Shown here one piece after another: positions 30,628 through 38,997 of a DNA stretch of 42,041 nucleotides (positions within the stretch are counted from its first letter, which is position 1; every line of letters starts with the position of its first letter). The notes below the pieces were generated by a model, which was given only the letters and a program-made list of their open reading frames with translations, was not told the DNA's origin and did not search any database. The DNA lies in contig NZ_JALZ01000023.1 of NCBI RefSeq assembly GCF_000521785.1, positions 1 through 42,041 of the forward strand. Reading direction: 5' to 3'. This stretch comes from Roseivivax halodurans JCM 10272. GTDB lineage: Bacteria; Pseudomonadota; Alphaproteobacteria; Rhodobacterales; Rhodobacteraceae. The position numbers and the translations under genes were made by a program.

Positions 30628-30673
30628 GCAGCCTGTTTAGCCTTTCTCCGAATCGCATGCAACACCGGTTTCG

Positions 30674-31951
30674 GTGAACGGTCGATTTTTGCCGTCTGAA
30701 ATTGCCATGACGACATTCATGCCCGCGGGAGCCCCGCGCCGGCAAACCCGAGAGGTTTGCCAACAGCCAGCGTCCCGACCACAGACGGTCGACCGCTGGG
30801 ATCTCCTGCACCTGGTCATCGAGCTCAGGAAGCGGCTCGGTATTACAGATCGCGAGATCACCGTTCTGCGGGCGCATCTCAGCGTGCTGCCCCATGGCCC
30901 GCTCGACCCGGCCAGGCCCGCCTTCAGCTTCATGCGGGTCGGTGACATCATCGACCGGGCCAACGGTATGGAGCCTCGCCGCTTCCGTCGCGGTGAGGCA
31001 CGGCTCGAGAGCATCGGGCTTGTCAGGCGCAAGCTGAGCGCCAACGGCCGGCGCTTTCCGGAGCGCGACGGAGACGGACAGATTGTCGCCGCCTACGGGA
31101 TCGACCTCTCGCCCCTGATCGGCCGGTACACCGAGCTCGTCGAGACGCGCGACGCGATGGTCGAGGCTGCTCGGCGCTTCCGTGCGGTGCGTAACGACAT
31201 CAGCGCACGGATCCAGTCGCTCGTCCGGTCGACTGAGGTGCTACACGCCGACCTGCGTGCGCGGACGGAGCGACTGAGAGACGTTGCACGCGCCCTGCTT
31301 CGGAGGGTCTCGACGACGTTGCACGACCTCCAGAATCTCGATCGCGAGCTGACCGAGATCGAACGTGACGCGGCCGATGATGGCGGCGCCCCAAGCGACC
31401 AGGCACCCTGCGAGCCGAGCCCCCCTGCCCTGTCGCCCGAGAGCCGAGACCGCGCGCCGCGCGAGGTCTCGGCTGCACCGCTTTGGCCGAGCGCAACCGG
31501 CGCCTTGCGTGCAGCCGCACCGGACAAAACCGCCCGCGATGACGGACAAATTGTCCGCCGCATAGAGTCTGAACCAAAAGATATAAATAGAACCTCAGCT
31601 CCAGGCGAATTGCCCCAACAAGCGGTTGCACTCGCATGGACCAGATGCGCTACGATCACCTCGCTCTATCCGGACATGCCTCCCAGTGTTCATGGTCTCG
31701 GTCAGCTCATTCAGGAATTTTCTTCATTCTTGGGACTTGGACAGGACATCACGGCCCGTGCCGTGGGCCTGCTGGGCTGGGACGGTGCGCTTCTGGCCAT
31801 CGACTATCTTGCCGAGAAAATACAGAAGATCGATCGGCCACGCGCCTATCTTGAGGCGATGCTAAGCGGATACCGGTCCGGAAAGCCTATCGCTGGCGGC
31901 CGAGTGCAACCTCTCGGCACCGCGGCCAAAGGCGGGTATGCGGCGGCGTAA
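30674..31951 (+). CDS. repC: RepABC replication initiator RepC
   Basis: A 425-aa replication protein. The N-terminal winged-helix region is VDRWDLLHLVIELRKRLGIT, then ITVLRAHLSVLPHGP and RRFRRGEARLESIGLVRRKL. The middle (RYTELVETRDAMVEAARRFR, AVRNDISARIQSLVRSTE) is helical. A variable acidic/Ala/Pro linker (about 225-330) follows, and the conserved C-terminal domain ends LEAMLSGYRSGKPIAGG. RepC binds oriV, usually inside its own gene, and starts replication. The start is GTG 30674 or ATG 30707; neither has a strong ribosome site, as expected for a gene controlled by the overlapping antisense RNA. Confidence 0.9.
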   Translation: MNGRFLPSEIAMTTFMPAGAPRRQTREVCQQPASRPQTVDRWDLLHLVIELRKRLGITDREITVLRAHLSVLPHGPLDPARPAFSFMRVGDIIDRANGMEPRRFRRGEARLESIGLVRRKLSANGRRFPERDGDGQIVAAYGIDLSPLIGRYTELVETRDAMVEAARRFRAVRNDISARIQSLVRSTEVLHADLRARTERLRDVARALLRRVSTTLHDLQNLDRELTEIERDAADDGGAPSDQAPCEPSPPALSPESRDRAPREVSAAPLWPSATGALRAAAPDKTARDDGQIVRRIESEPKDINRTSAPGELPQQAVALAWTRCATITSLYPDMPPSVHGLGQLIQEFSSFLGLGQDITARAVGLLGWDGALLAIDYLAEKIQKIDRPRAYLEAMLSGYRSGKPIAGGRVQPLGTAAKGGYAAA

Positions 31952-32945
31952 CTTCTGGAGCCATAGCCCCCATCATGATCTCAGGCTCGGTGCCATTGCG
32001 GGATCGAGATCCGGCAGAAGCCGAGATCCGCGCCGTTCAGACCGGTCCACTGTCGATAGCGGCGGTGCCCACCGAACGCACAGGCGACGCGCCCCGAGGC
32101 GGCGCATTGGCGGTTGGCTTGGAAGCTGTAGCAGATGAGGAGTGACGGTGGTCGATGACGCAAGTCACGCGAACTGCCCGATCCGGGGTCAGCTGCTCTG
32201 GAGCAGATCCATCGGAACAGCACTCCGCCAATTGCCGAATCGTTATTACAGGCGTAATAAACGGCGCCTGTCTCGGGCATTGATGGTGCTTCAGGCTCCA
32301 CAGGAACTGGGGAACGCGTCCAGCCTTCGCCGCCCGGCCACGACGGATTTATTACCCCTGTAATAACGCGGATCGGACCTGCATCGTCGATATAATAGTC
32401 GGCCGTCGCGCCGCGCTTCTCGAGACCATGAGGCCTTCGCCGTAGCGGGACGACCTGTTTCGAGAAAAGCGGCGACGCCCGGATCGCAGCAGATTATTAC
32501 CCCTGTAATATCCTCGGCCGTGCGCACGGGCGAGCTTCTCTCTGCCGCCAGCCGGGGCATTATTACCCCTGTAATAAACTGTGCAGCTCGCGATATTACA
32601 GGGGTAATAAATCCGGGCCGCGCGAGGTCCACTTATCTCATCGCGAGCGAAGGGGCGCCTCGATCACAGCCGGTGCCGCGCGGCGACGAACGTCTTGAAC
32701 ATGGTTCGGCTATTGGGCAGAGTGGCGCAGGCGTCACCGAGCTGTGGGACGCACCGAGGGGCAGGGCGCCTCACAACGTCGGTGATGTCCGGCCGCGTTG
32801 TCTGCCAGATCCACGAGCGCCTGAAATCGCCACTTAAACCTCCATACCCGTTTCATTTTTCGCGGTATCGCCATGTTGGCGCGCGACGTCAAAATGCGCC
32901 GCGCGGGCGAACGGTTGCAGGGCAGGGCGGTTCTTGCTCAGCAGG
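31952..32945. other. Gene-less region behind repC
   Basis: Apart from the palindrome array (32243-32609) I see no credible coding frame, hairpin or RNA in this kilobase. A CATTTTTCGCGG sequence near 32857 is close to the TTTTCGCA motif but has G where the motif has A. Confidence 0.6.
32243..32609. repeat. Array of five centromere-like palindromes
   Basis: Exact or near copies of TTATTAC-N4-GTAATAA at 32243-32260 (centre AGGC), 32349-32366, 32495-32510, 32560-32577 (centre CCCT) and 32594-32609 (centre AGGG, the other orientation). The 32495 and 32594 copies are one or two bases shorter at the arms. With 30510 they make six. Position behind repC and AT-rich arms in GC-rich DNA fit RepB-binding parS sites, specific for this plasmid's compatibility group. 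Confidence 0.8.
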
Positions 32946-33839
32946 TCAGCCGTCTAGGAGAAGGCCGTTCTGGCGCGCACGGTCGAGCAGCATCTTCACC
33001 GAGGAGGGACTCCAGCGCGAGCGGCCGCGCGGGGTGCGCTCCCGCATCTGTTCCAGTCGCTCTGCGATACCGGCGAGTGTGATGTCCGGCTGGCCACCGG
33101 CGATCGCCGCAACGAGCACCATCAGCCGGTCGTCGGGCGGGCGGGGCGGGGCACGGTCCAGGACCTCCGCCTCGAGGAGATGCTCCGCGACGTAGGTCTT
33201 GGCCGCACGTTTCAGCCGCTCGCTCGTCCAGCGCTTGGCATCGGTCGGCAGGCGGGCGTTGATGATACGGGCGACATCCTCCCAGGGCATCTGCGGGCGC
33301 AGGCGGCGCACTTCCGGGACCCAATCCTGGGCGCTTCCTTCGAGCCGCTCGAAAAACGCTTCGCCGCGGGCAGCCCTGAGCTTGCGCAGCGCCTCGGGAT
33401 CCTTGGTCCGAAGGCCCGGATTGCCCCCGACACGCCCCTCGCGACGCGCTGCGACCAGCCCGGCGCGCGTGCGATCTCGGATCAGCGAGCGCTCGAGTTC
33501 CGCAGCGGCGCCGAGAACCTGCAGTGTGAACTTTCCCTGCGGACTGGAGGTGTCGACCGGATCCCGCAGCGATCGAAAGAACGCGCCGCGCTCGTCGAGC
33601 TGCTCGATCACCTCGAGAAGGTGGGACAGCGAGCGGGCGAGCCGGTCGAGGCGGACGACGACCAGCGTGTCACCAGGCGCGATAACCCGGACGAGGCGGT
33701 TGAGGGCAGGGCGGGAACGTGACCCGCCCGAGCCATGCTCCTCATGGACAGTCGTGCAGCCCGCGGCGCGCAACTCCTCGGCCTGGGACGCGGTGGACTG
33801 CTCGTCGGTCGACACGCGTGCATAGCCAATCTGAGTCAC
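32946..33839 (-). CDS. Serine recombinase of the resolvase/invertase family
   Basis: A 297-aa protein. GTG 33839 with GGAG seven bases upstream gives (M)TQIGYARVSTDEQSTASQ, with catalytic Ser10. Also present are TVHEEHGSGGSRSRPALNRL, TLVVVRLDRLARSLSHLLEV and the E-helix LERSLIRDRTRAGLVAARRE. The catalytic domain (about 1-140) is normal. The C-terminal part (about 150-297) is longer than the 45-residue HTH of Tn3-type resolvases and carries two possible helix-turn-helices (LRKLRAARGEAFFERLEG and ITLAGIAERLEQM). It could resolve plasmid dimers, invert DNA, or belong to a former transposon. The longer frame up to 34085 is shadow. Confidence 0.9.
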   Translation of the reverse strand: MTQIGYARVSTDEQSTASQAEELRAAGCTTVHEEHGSGGSRSRPALNRLVRVIAPGDTLVVVRLDRLARSLSHLLEVIEQLDERGAFFRSLRDPVDTSSPQGKFTLQVLGAAAELERSLIRDRTRAGLVAARREGRVGGNPGLRTKDPEALRKLRAARGEAFFERLEGSAQDWVPEVRRLRPQMPWEDVARIINARLPTDAKRWTSERLKRAAKTYVAEHLLEAEVLDRAPPRPPDDRLMVLVAAIAGGQPDITLAGIAERLEQMRERTPRGRSRWSPSSVKMLLDRARQNGLLLDG

Positions 33840-34566
33840 GCGGTTCTCCGGTGTCGGGGCAGGGGGGGGCGAAAGAAAGTGCCGAGAGCGGACCGTGACG
33901 CTCCGGGTCCGGGATTGCGGGCGGTCCTGTTCAGTGGGCATCGACAGAAGGCTCGGCTGCCGCGGGAATGTCCGGCCGGTACCACTTCGCGGCGGATGCG
34001 GGAACACTCCCTTGGGCATGGTGATCGCTGCGCGCATCGCAAGCGAAGATATCGTCGCATTCGCTGCCTGTATGCCAGAATGCATGAATCGATTTTTCGT
34101 TATTGCGCGGAAGGCTTAGGCGCGCGAGCTGTCCGCTCATACCAGTTCGAGATCCTGTTACCGGTACCGGGCGAAGCGTGCTACCGTCTAGTCCTCCTGT
34201 CAAATTAAATTTTCGCAAACTACTGCGTAATGCGATCCCAAACACGAACGTGCGGGGAACGAGGCGGTCACAGGCCTAGGCTGACGGCGCCCACCGCTCA
34301 TGTTTCAATTGCGGAAGACGGTTACAATCGGTCGTTTGAAAACACCTGCAAGCTGCCGGCGCTCTGGTCCCGCTCGTTGACCGCACGCGGGCGCGGGGCG
34401 CCGAGCCTTGTTCTACAGCGCTTTGTGGTTGGGAAGATGTCCGGGCATGTGCCTTTCGCGGTAGGGTCCGCCGGCAGGGCAGGGGAGGGGAATTCGCGGG
34501 CCGGCGTAATTTACCAGGACAATAGAACGAATATGTGGTTTTCCTTCCGTAACGAGAGGTATCCGA
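33840..34566. other. Gene-less region between recombinase and HTH gene
   Basis: No credible gene. A copy of TTTTCGCA stands at 34210 with AAATT on its other side. A serine recombinase often acts at sites in front of its own gene, and this interval is the natural place, but I could not identify a core site or inverted repeat arms. Confidence 0.4.
34210..34217 (+). promoter_or_regulatory. TTTTCGCA motif, copy 8
   Basis: AAATTTTCGCAAAC, between the divergent 33839 and 34567 starts. On the minus strand TTGACA follows at 34202-34197. Confidence 0.45.
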
Positions 34567-35814
34567 TTGGCAACTAGCGAAAATCAGCACACCGCTCGTC
34601 ATGCACGGACCGCCTTCGATCTCGCGCTCGGGACGGAGGTGGCGGCTGCCCGCATCGAAGCGGCACTCGGCGTCGATCCTGAGATCGCGGCGCAGTGGCG
34701 CAGCGAGATCGGCGTCGCCGAAGCCGTCGCCTCCGTGGGTCTCGAGGACGTGCGCCTGTCCGAGCCGGATCTCCTGATCCGGGTGTCGGAGAATCCCGGG
34801 ACCGGGATCGGTAACGGGGTGGAGGCGCGGGCGGTCGAGGACGCGCTCGCCATCCTGCGCTTCATTCGGGCGCCGGGCGACGTCGCTTCGGCGCCTGCGG
34901 ACGTTCTCGATCGGATCGATCGGCTGGCGATGCGGGGGGAAGGGGATAGCGATGCGATCCCCGGATCCGAACTGGCGGACATCTTCTCCGTCTGTCGCGG
35001 ACGCGCCCCGATCCTCGAAGCGGTGCGGGCGGCGGCCGACTACGCCTGGCGCACCGACCGGCGCAGCCCTGTCGCGGAGCGGATGGTCTTCATGGCCGCA
35101 GAGCACGCGGCACGGGGGCAGGGCGCGGGCGCCGCGCTGCGCGACACCGGGACCGACCTTCTGCGCGGGCTGGGTGGCCGCTTTGCCGCGGACTGGATCT
35201 GTCCGCCCTCGCTTGCGCTCACCCGCCCGATCTTTCGCGCCTGGTCACCGGGCAATCCGGGCATGGTGCGGGAGCTTCTCGAGGCGCTCGACCGCATCCT
35301 GTCCCAGGAGCTCGGCCGGGTGATCACGATCCGGCGGTGGCGCGCGCGCCTCAGCGAGGTGTCGGCCGGGCGCCATGGCCGGTCGCGTCTCGGCGAGGCC
35401 GGCCACGCCTTCGGCATCGAGCCGTTCATGACTTCGCGGGTTCTGGCTGACCGGATCGGGATCACGCAGCGCGGTGCGCTCAATCTCCTGGCCCAGCTCG
35501 TCGAGGAGGGGCTCATCGTGGAGATGACGCGGCGGCGCGCCGCGCGGATCTGGGCGACCCCGGGTCTCGCGGCGATCCTCGCTCCTGCCGCGCGGCGGCG
35601 TGCGGCCTCGGCGCGCCGGACCGGACCAGTGCGGTCATCGGCCGAAGGGGCAGGGGAGGGCGCCGACGCGGCAGGGCCCGGGCCTGCGGAGCAGATGAGC
35701 ACCCGCAACCTGCGCGCGGAGGGGCAGGCATCGATGGAGCGCGCGATGGCCGAGTTCGACCGGGTGCTTGCGGAGGTCGACGGGATCCTGGGGCGGACGA
35801 GAACCGCCCCCTAA
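34567..35814 (+). CDS. DUF1612 and helix-turn-helix protein (RHE_PE00001-like)
   Basis: A 415-aa protein starting at TTG 34567 after GAGAGG. The body (about 15-290) reads AFDLALGTEVAAARIEAALG, then EALAILRFIRAPGD-like helices, SELADIFSVCRGRAPILEAV and FAADWICPPSLALTRPIFRA. This fits the DUF1612 family found on alphaproteobacterial plasmids (RHE_PE00001 group). A winged helix follows at about 285-335: EPFMTSRVLADRIGITQRGA, LNLLAQLVEEGLIVEMTRRR. The C-terminus is Ala/Arg-rich, then coiled (ASMERAMAEFDRVLAEVDGI). Role unknown; DNA binding is likely. Often found near plasmid replication loci, as here. Confidence 0.75.
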   Translation: MATSENQHTARHARTAFDLALGTEVAAARIEAALGVDPEIAAQWRSEIGVAEAVASVGLEDVRLSEPDLLIRVSENPGTGIGNGVEARAVEDALAILRFIRAPGDVASAPADVLDRIDRLAMRGEGDSDAIPGSELADIFSVCRGRAPILEAVRAAADYAWRTDRRSPVAERMVFMAAEHAARGQGAGAALRDTGTDLLRGLGGRFAADWICPPSLALTRPIFRAWSPGNPGMVRELLEALDRILSQELGRVITIRRWRARLSEVSAGRHGRSRLGEAGHAFGIEPFMTSRVLADRIGITQRGALNLLAQLVEEGLIVEMTRRRAARIWATPGLAAILAPAARRRAASARRTGPVRSSAEGAGEGADAAGPGPAEQMSTRNLRAEGQASMERAMAEFDRVLAEVDGILGRTRTAP

Positions 35815-35895
35815 GCGATCACCGGGCGAAATCGGCGCCGACCCAGATATCTCTCCAAGCGGTGGTCTTGGCGACCTTTGGCCTCAGCCTGAACG

Positions 35896-37419
35896 TCAGC
35901 GACAATCACCTTGAATTGGGGCAAGCGAGACCTGCAGCATCTCGTCTTCGATCTCCGCAGTCAAAACGCCGGTGGCATCGGCTGGAACGAAGACATAGAG
36001 ATGATCCCCTTCGATGGCGCTTGCGCCGAGATCGGAGCCGTCAAGCGATAGGCGTCCGATACCGCCGGCAGGGGTCAGGGCGACCACAAGCTCGCGGCTT
36101 TCGGTGCATCCCGCGATCAATGTGCGGCTACCTAGGGCAAGTCTCTGCGCGCCCCGTCCAGTCGGCTCCCAGTTCTCGAGCGGGCGCCAGTCCGCTTCCT
36201 CGGTATCGGACTCTGGTTCGTCGTCCTCGGCCGCGACAGACGGCGTGGGCGCGCGGCCGGCCAGCGCGGCCAGACGTCCGTCATCTATGCCGGACAGCGC
36301 GTGGTCGCACGGCGTCTCTCCCTCGGCCCAACCGGTGAGAGGCGGGGCCGCCTCATCGTAGGATTTGTCGTGAATCTGGTCGTTGTAGCGCTCCGGTGCG
36401 TTGCGCCAAAACTGCAGAACGACGATGTCCCGATCACCGGACCTGGGCGTTGCGTGAACCACGCAGGATGCAAGTGTATCGCCGGGAGTATCGCTGAAAG
36501 GGGCCTCCAGCGACATGCCTGCCGGGATGAGCGGCAGCGCTTTGGCGCCAGCCGCGATGCGCGCCCGCGCTCCAGTGGACGTATCGATCTCCCAGACCGA
36601 AAATGTGACATCTGTCACGAATGTCTCGTCGAAGCCCATACCGCCACTCGGGCCATAAAAGCCGCTCAGATTTCCGATGTAGCTGTAGTCGCCGAAATAG
36701 TAGATCCGCCCGGTCTCGCTTTCGACACGAGGCGGCAGGCCGCCCGGGTTTTGCTCGGAGGGTGTCATGTTGTCGGGCACATTGACACCGGAATTCCGTG
36801 CCAAGGTCACGATGTCGGCGATATTGTGCATTGTCGCCATGCCATCCGACGCTCGCGAGAGAACGCCGACAAGCCCTTTTTCTGCATGCGCGACAGGTGC
36901 TCCGGCGCTCATGGGTCCGACCGCATCACCCCGCAACACGACCATGCCGGACGCATTGCCAGAAGGTTCGAGCAATGCGTCCGGCCGCTCGAACCCACCG
37001 ATCGGATTTTGAGTCATTATCGACACACCGCCATCGGTGTCCGGTTCGTATATTCCGATCAGGGGCTCCTGTGTCAGCCGGAGACTTCGGTACCATTCGG
37101 CAGCGGCACTTTCGGAGATCTGAGTGTCGACGATCGCGAGGGGAGCGAGCGCCTCGGCTTCGTGCTGTGCCGAGACCGGGTTGCAAGGACCATCGGACCA
37201 CATTCGGATGCAGACGCCGGGTTCGGACACGGTGTCCGCAGGCACGACGAAGCTTCGGACACCCATCGTGCCTCCGATGATTGTCGCTGACGCCAATGGG
37301 GTTCCCTCTGGCGCCTCGACCATCGCGCCGTAGAGGACAAGCTCATCGGCCTCCTGAGCATAGACGGTGCTGGCCGACGCCACGCCAACCGAAAGTGCGG
37401 CCGATGCGAGCAGCCTCAT
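35896..37419 (-). CDS. Large secreted protein with a protease-like SAGAPV block
   Basis: A 507-aa protein with signal peptide MRLLASAALSVGVASASTVYA cleaved before Q/E. GDAVGPMSAGAPVAHAEKGLVGVLSR (about 170-195) resembles the GxSGxPV...G.LVGV block of chymotrypsin-like serine proteases, with the serine followed by Ala where Gly is usual. I cannot see the matching catalytic His and Asp, so it may be a degenerate fold. The rest is beta-rich, with YFGDYSYIGNLSGFYGPSGG and a Glu/Asp-rich linker near 405-425. ATG 37419 overlaps the stop of the upstream gene (ATGA). Both proteins are exported and probably work together. Confidence 0.6.
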   Translation of the reverse strand: MRLLASAALSVGVASASTVYAQEADELVLYGAMVEAPEGTPLASATIIGGTMGVRSFVVPADTVSEPGVCIRMWSDGPCNPVSAQHEAEALAPLAIVDTQISESAAAEWYRSLRLTQEPLIGIYEPDTDGGVSIMTQNPIGGFERPDALLEPSGNASGMVVLRGDAVGPMSAGAPVAHAEKGLVGVLSRASDGMATMHNIADIVTLARNSGVNVPDNMTPSEQNPGGLPPRVESETGRIYYFGDYSYIGNLSGFYGPSGGMGFDETFVTDVTFSVWEIDTSTGARARIAAGAKALPLIPAGMSLEAPFSDTPGDTLASCVVHATPRSGDRDIVVLQFWRNAPERYNDQIHDKSYDEAAPPLTGWAEGETPCDHALSGIDDGRLAALAGRAPTPSVAAEDDEPESDTEEADWRPLENWEPTGRGAQRLALGSRTLIAGCTESRELVVALTPAGGIGRLSLDGSDLGASAIEGDHLYVFVPADATGVLTAEIEDEMLQVSLAPIQGDCR

Positions 37420-38279
37420 CGTGCGGCCTCGAGCGCAGTGCCTGTCCAGTTCCATAGGATGTCGCACCCTTGCGCGGCACCCCCGCATGTTACCCCTTGG
37501 GTGCTGGTACGAAGGGCCACTTGGCCAAAAGCACGATCAATTAGCACGGGGTTCAGTCCGAGGATCTGTTTCCGGCTCGACGTCTCTGTCAGGAACACCT
37601 CGATTGTGCAGAGCGCGGCGCCGCAGAAACCGGCGCCGCGGCCTCGGCTGCGATCGTTGCAACTGACATCGGCCCAATCCAGAACCACGTCTTCTTCGGT
37701 ATCGTTGTCGATCCGCCCGCTCAGGATAGCGTCCTCGGCAAGGGTGAAACCGCCACCGCAAGCCTGAGTTACCACATCTACGACCGGGGCCGGCAATCCA
37801 GAGTTTTCGGCTTGCGCTGGCGGGGCCGCGCTTGCTGCACCGCTGCACTCGGACAGGGCACTACTCATCGCGCGCGCGGATCCGCTCAGTGAAAATTGCC
37901 ATGCGGGCTGCCCCGGTGGCGCCACGACAGCCACCGTTCCTCCGCGCAGTGCCGCGAGCAGTTCCGCAGACGGGTGACCGGTCCACAAGCCGTCGGGCGG
38001 ATAATGCGTGCCGGTCAAGAGGTAGGGGCGTCCGTCGACCGTAATGGACACGCGTTCTTCGCGGTCGGGGCCGGCCGCGGCGGGCCAGCCCTGCGTCCAC
38101 AGATACGGCGCCCCCTCATCGCACATGACGGCGAGGGCGCCGATACCGAGATCGGAGATCCCGAAAGCGGATGGCTCGTCGATGAAAATTTCACTATGTC
38201 CGACCCGCCATTCGGCCGAGACTGCCGCCGGAAGGTAGATAGAAAAGGCAAGCGTCCAGAGCCCTTTGATCCAAGGCAT
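37416..38279 (-). CDS. Secreted protein, first gene of a periplasmic pair
   Basis: A 287-aa protein. The signal peptide (MPWIKGLWTLAFSIYLPAAVSA) is followed by EWRVGHSEIFIDEPSAFGIS. The central part has RVSITVDGRPYLLTGTHYPP, with beta-strands. The C-terminal half is Cys-rich (TQACGGGFTL, DVSCNDRSRGRGAGFCGAAL CTIEV, VTCGGAAQGCDILW), implying several disulfides. AAAGG precedes ATG 38279. Unrecognised. Translation of the 35896 gene is coupled to it. Confidence 0.6.
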   Translation of the reverse strand: MPWIKGLWTLAFSIYLPAAVSAEWRVGHSEIFIDEPSAFGISDLGIGALAVMCDEGAPYLWTQGWPAAAGPDREERVSITVDGRPYLLTGTHYPPDGLWTGHPSAELLAALRGGTVAVVAPPGQPAWQFSLSGSARAMSSALSECSGAASAAPPAQAENSGLPAPVVDVVTQACGGGFTLAEDAILSGRIDNDTEEDVVLDWADVSCNDRSRGRGAGFCGAALCTIEVFLTETSSRKQILGLNPVLIDRAFGQVALRTSTQGVTCGGAAQGCDILWNWTGTALEAAR

Positions 38280-38462
38280 ATCGGTAAAACCTTTTGCATA
38301 ATTAATCTATCTATCGCAGCACTCTGAAGACGGCCTGTCAACTTTCTTCATCGCGCGTCTTCGGAATGCCGATTTCTCTCGCCTAACTTGATCGGTAAAG
38401 GCTTCATTCGACTTTGGAAAAGCTTGTACGACTTAACCTCAAGGTTGAACTCGCTAAGGTGG

Positions 38463-38529
38463 CTGAGAGTCGAGCCCCGCGTAACGCGCTGGCGTGGTTC
38501 CACTGGGAAACGGCGTGCTCGGCTCTCAG
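38463..38529. repeat. Large inverted repeat (hairpin)
   Basis: CTGAGAGTCGAGC (38463-38475) and GCTCGGCTCTCAG (38517-38529) pair over 13 bases with one G-T, enclosing 41 bases that hold the smaller palindrome GCGT-A-ACGC. The region from 38280 to 38997 has no credible gene. Confidence 0.6.
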
Positions 38530-38589
38530 TTCAGCATCCTGGGGCGCTAGGGATGAAACCCCGGCCGGATGCGTGACCAGGTCGCGACG

Positions 38590-38615
38590 AAAAACGCCCG
38601 GGCAGTACCCGGGCG
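38590..38615 (-). terminator. Intrinsic terminator on the minus strand
   Basis: CGCCCGGG and CCCGGGCG around CAGTA, followed on the minus strand by TTTTT. No recognised gene leads into it from above, so it may end a non-coding transcript. Confidence 0.8.
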
Positions 38616-38830
38616 CAATCATGATGCAAATGTCACTCGAAACGTATGCCGACCAAGACCCTAGCCCGAGCGCGGAGAACCGCGGCGTCCGAGAATGCGA
38701 ACCCGCCGCATTTCCTGAGGGGAAACCCTCGAATTCTGTGTCGGAAATGCGGCAGCGAGCCAGATCTCAATAAACGATTGTTGCCCCAACGGAAGATGAT
38801 TCCTGCGGCTCGAGATATTTTCGGGCAAGC
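38590..38830 (-). ncRNA. Candidate structured non-coding RNA
   Basis: Upstream of the terminator on the same strand lies GCCGCATTTCC (38705-38715) pairing perfectly with GGAAATGCGGC (38743-38753). Nested inside is GAGGG-GAAA-CCCTC (38717-38730), a stem with a GNRA tetraloop when read on the plus strand. AT-rich promoter-like sequence (TTAACATATGC...AAATATC) lies near 38845-38815. The frames across it (80-83 codons) have no family pattern or ribosome site. The 5' end is a guess. Confidence 0.4.
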
Positions 38831-38997
38831 ATATGTTAAGATGTGGTTAATCCTTTCCACACCCGTTCGGCACCGCTCGCGCAAGTAGAACGCCCTCGGG
38901 CCGTTCTTCCCGTGGGCGAAGGCAATCGAGAATCGGTGCGGGGCGGGGACGTCCCACCTTCGCTGTTGCAGACATCCGACATCTCAAGGAGCACCCC

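Noticed and set aside
34276-35106. Long minus-strand frame ending in a transposase-like tail
   Set aside because: It is antisense to the DUF1612 gene for most of its length and the short tail is too small to identify.
38633-38888. 80-83-codon frames on both strands
   Set aside because: They lie over the 11-bp inverted repeat, lack ribosome sites and known motifs, and mirror each other; structure explains the region better.
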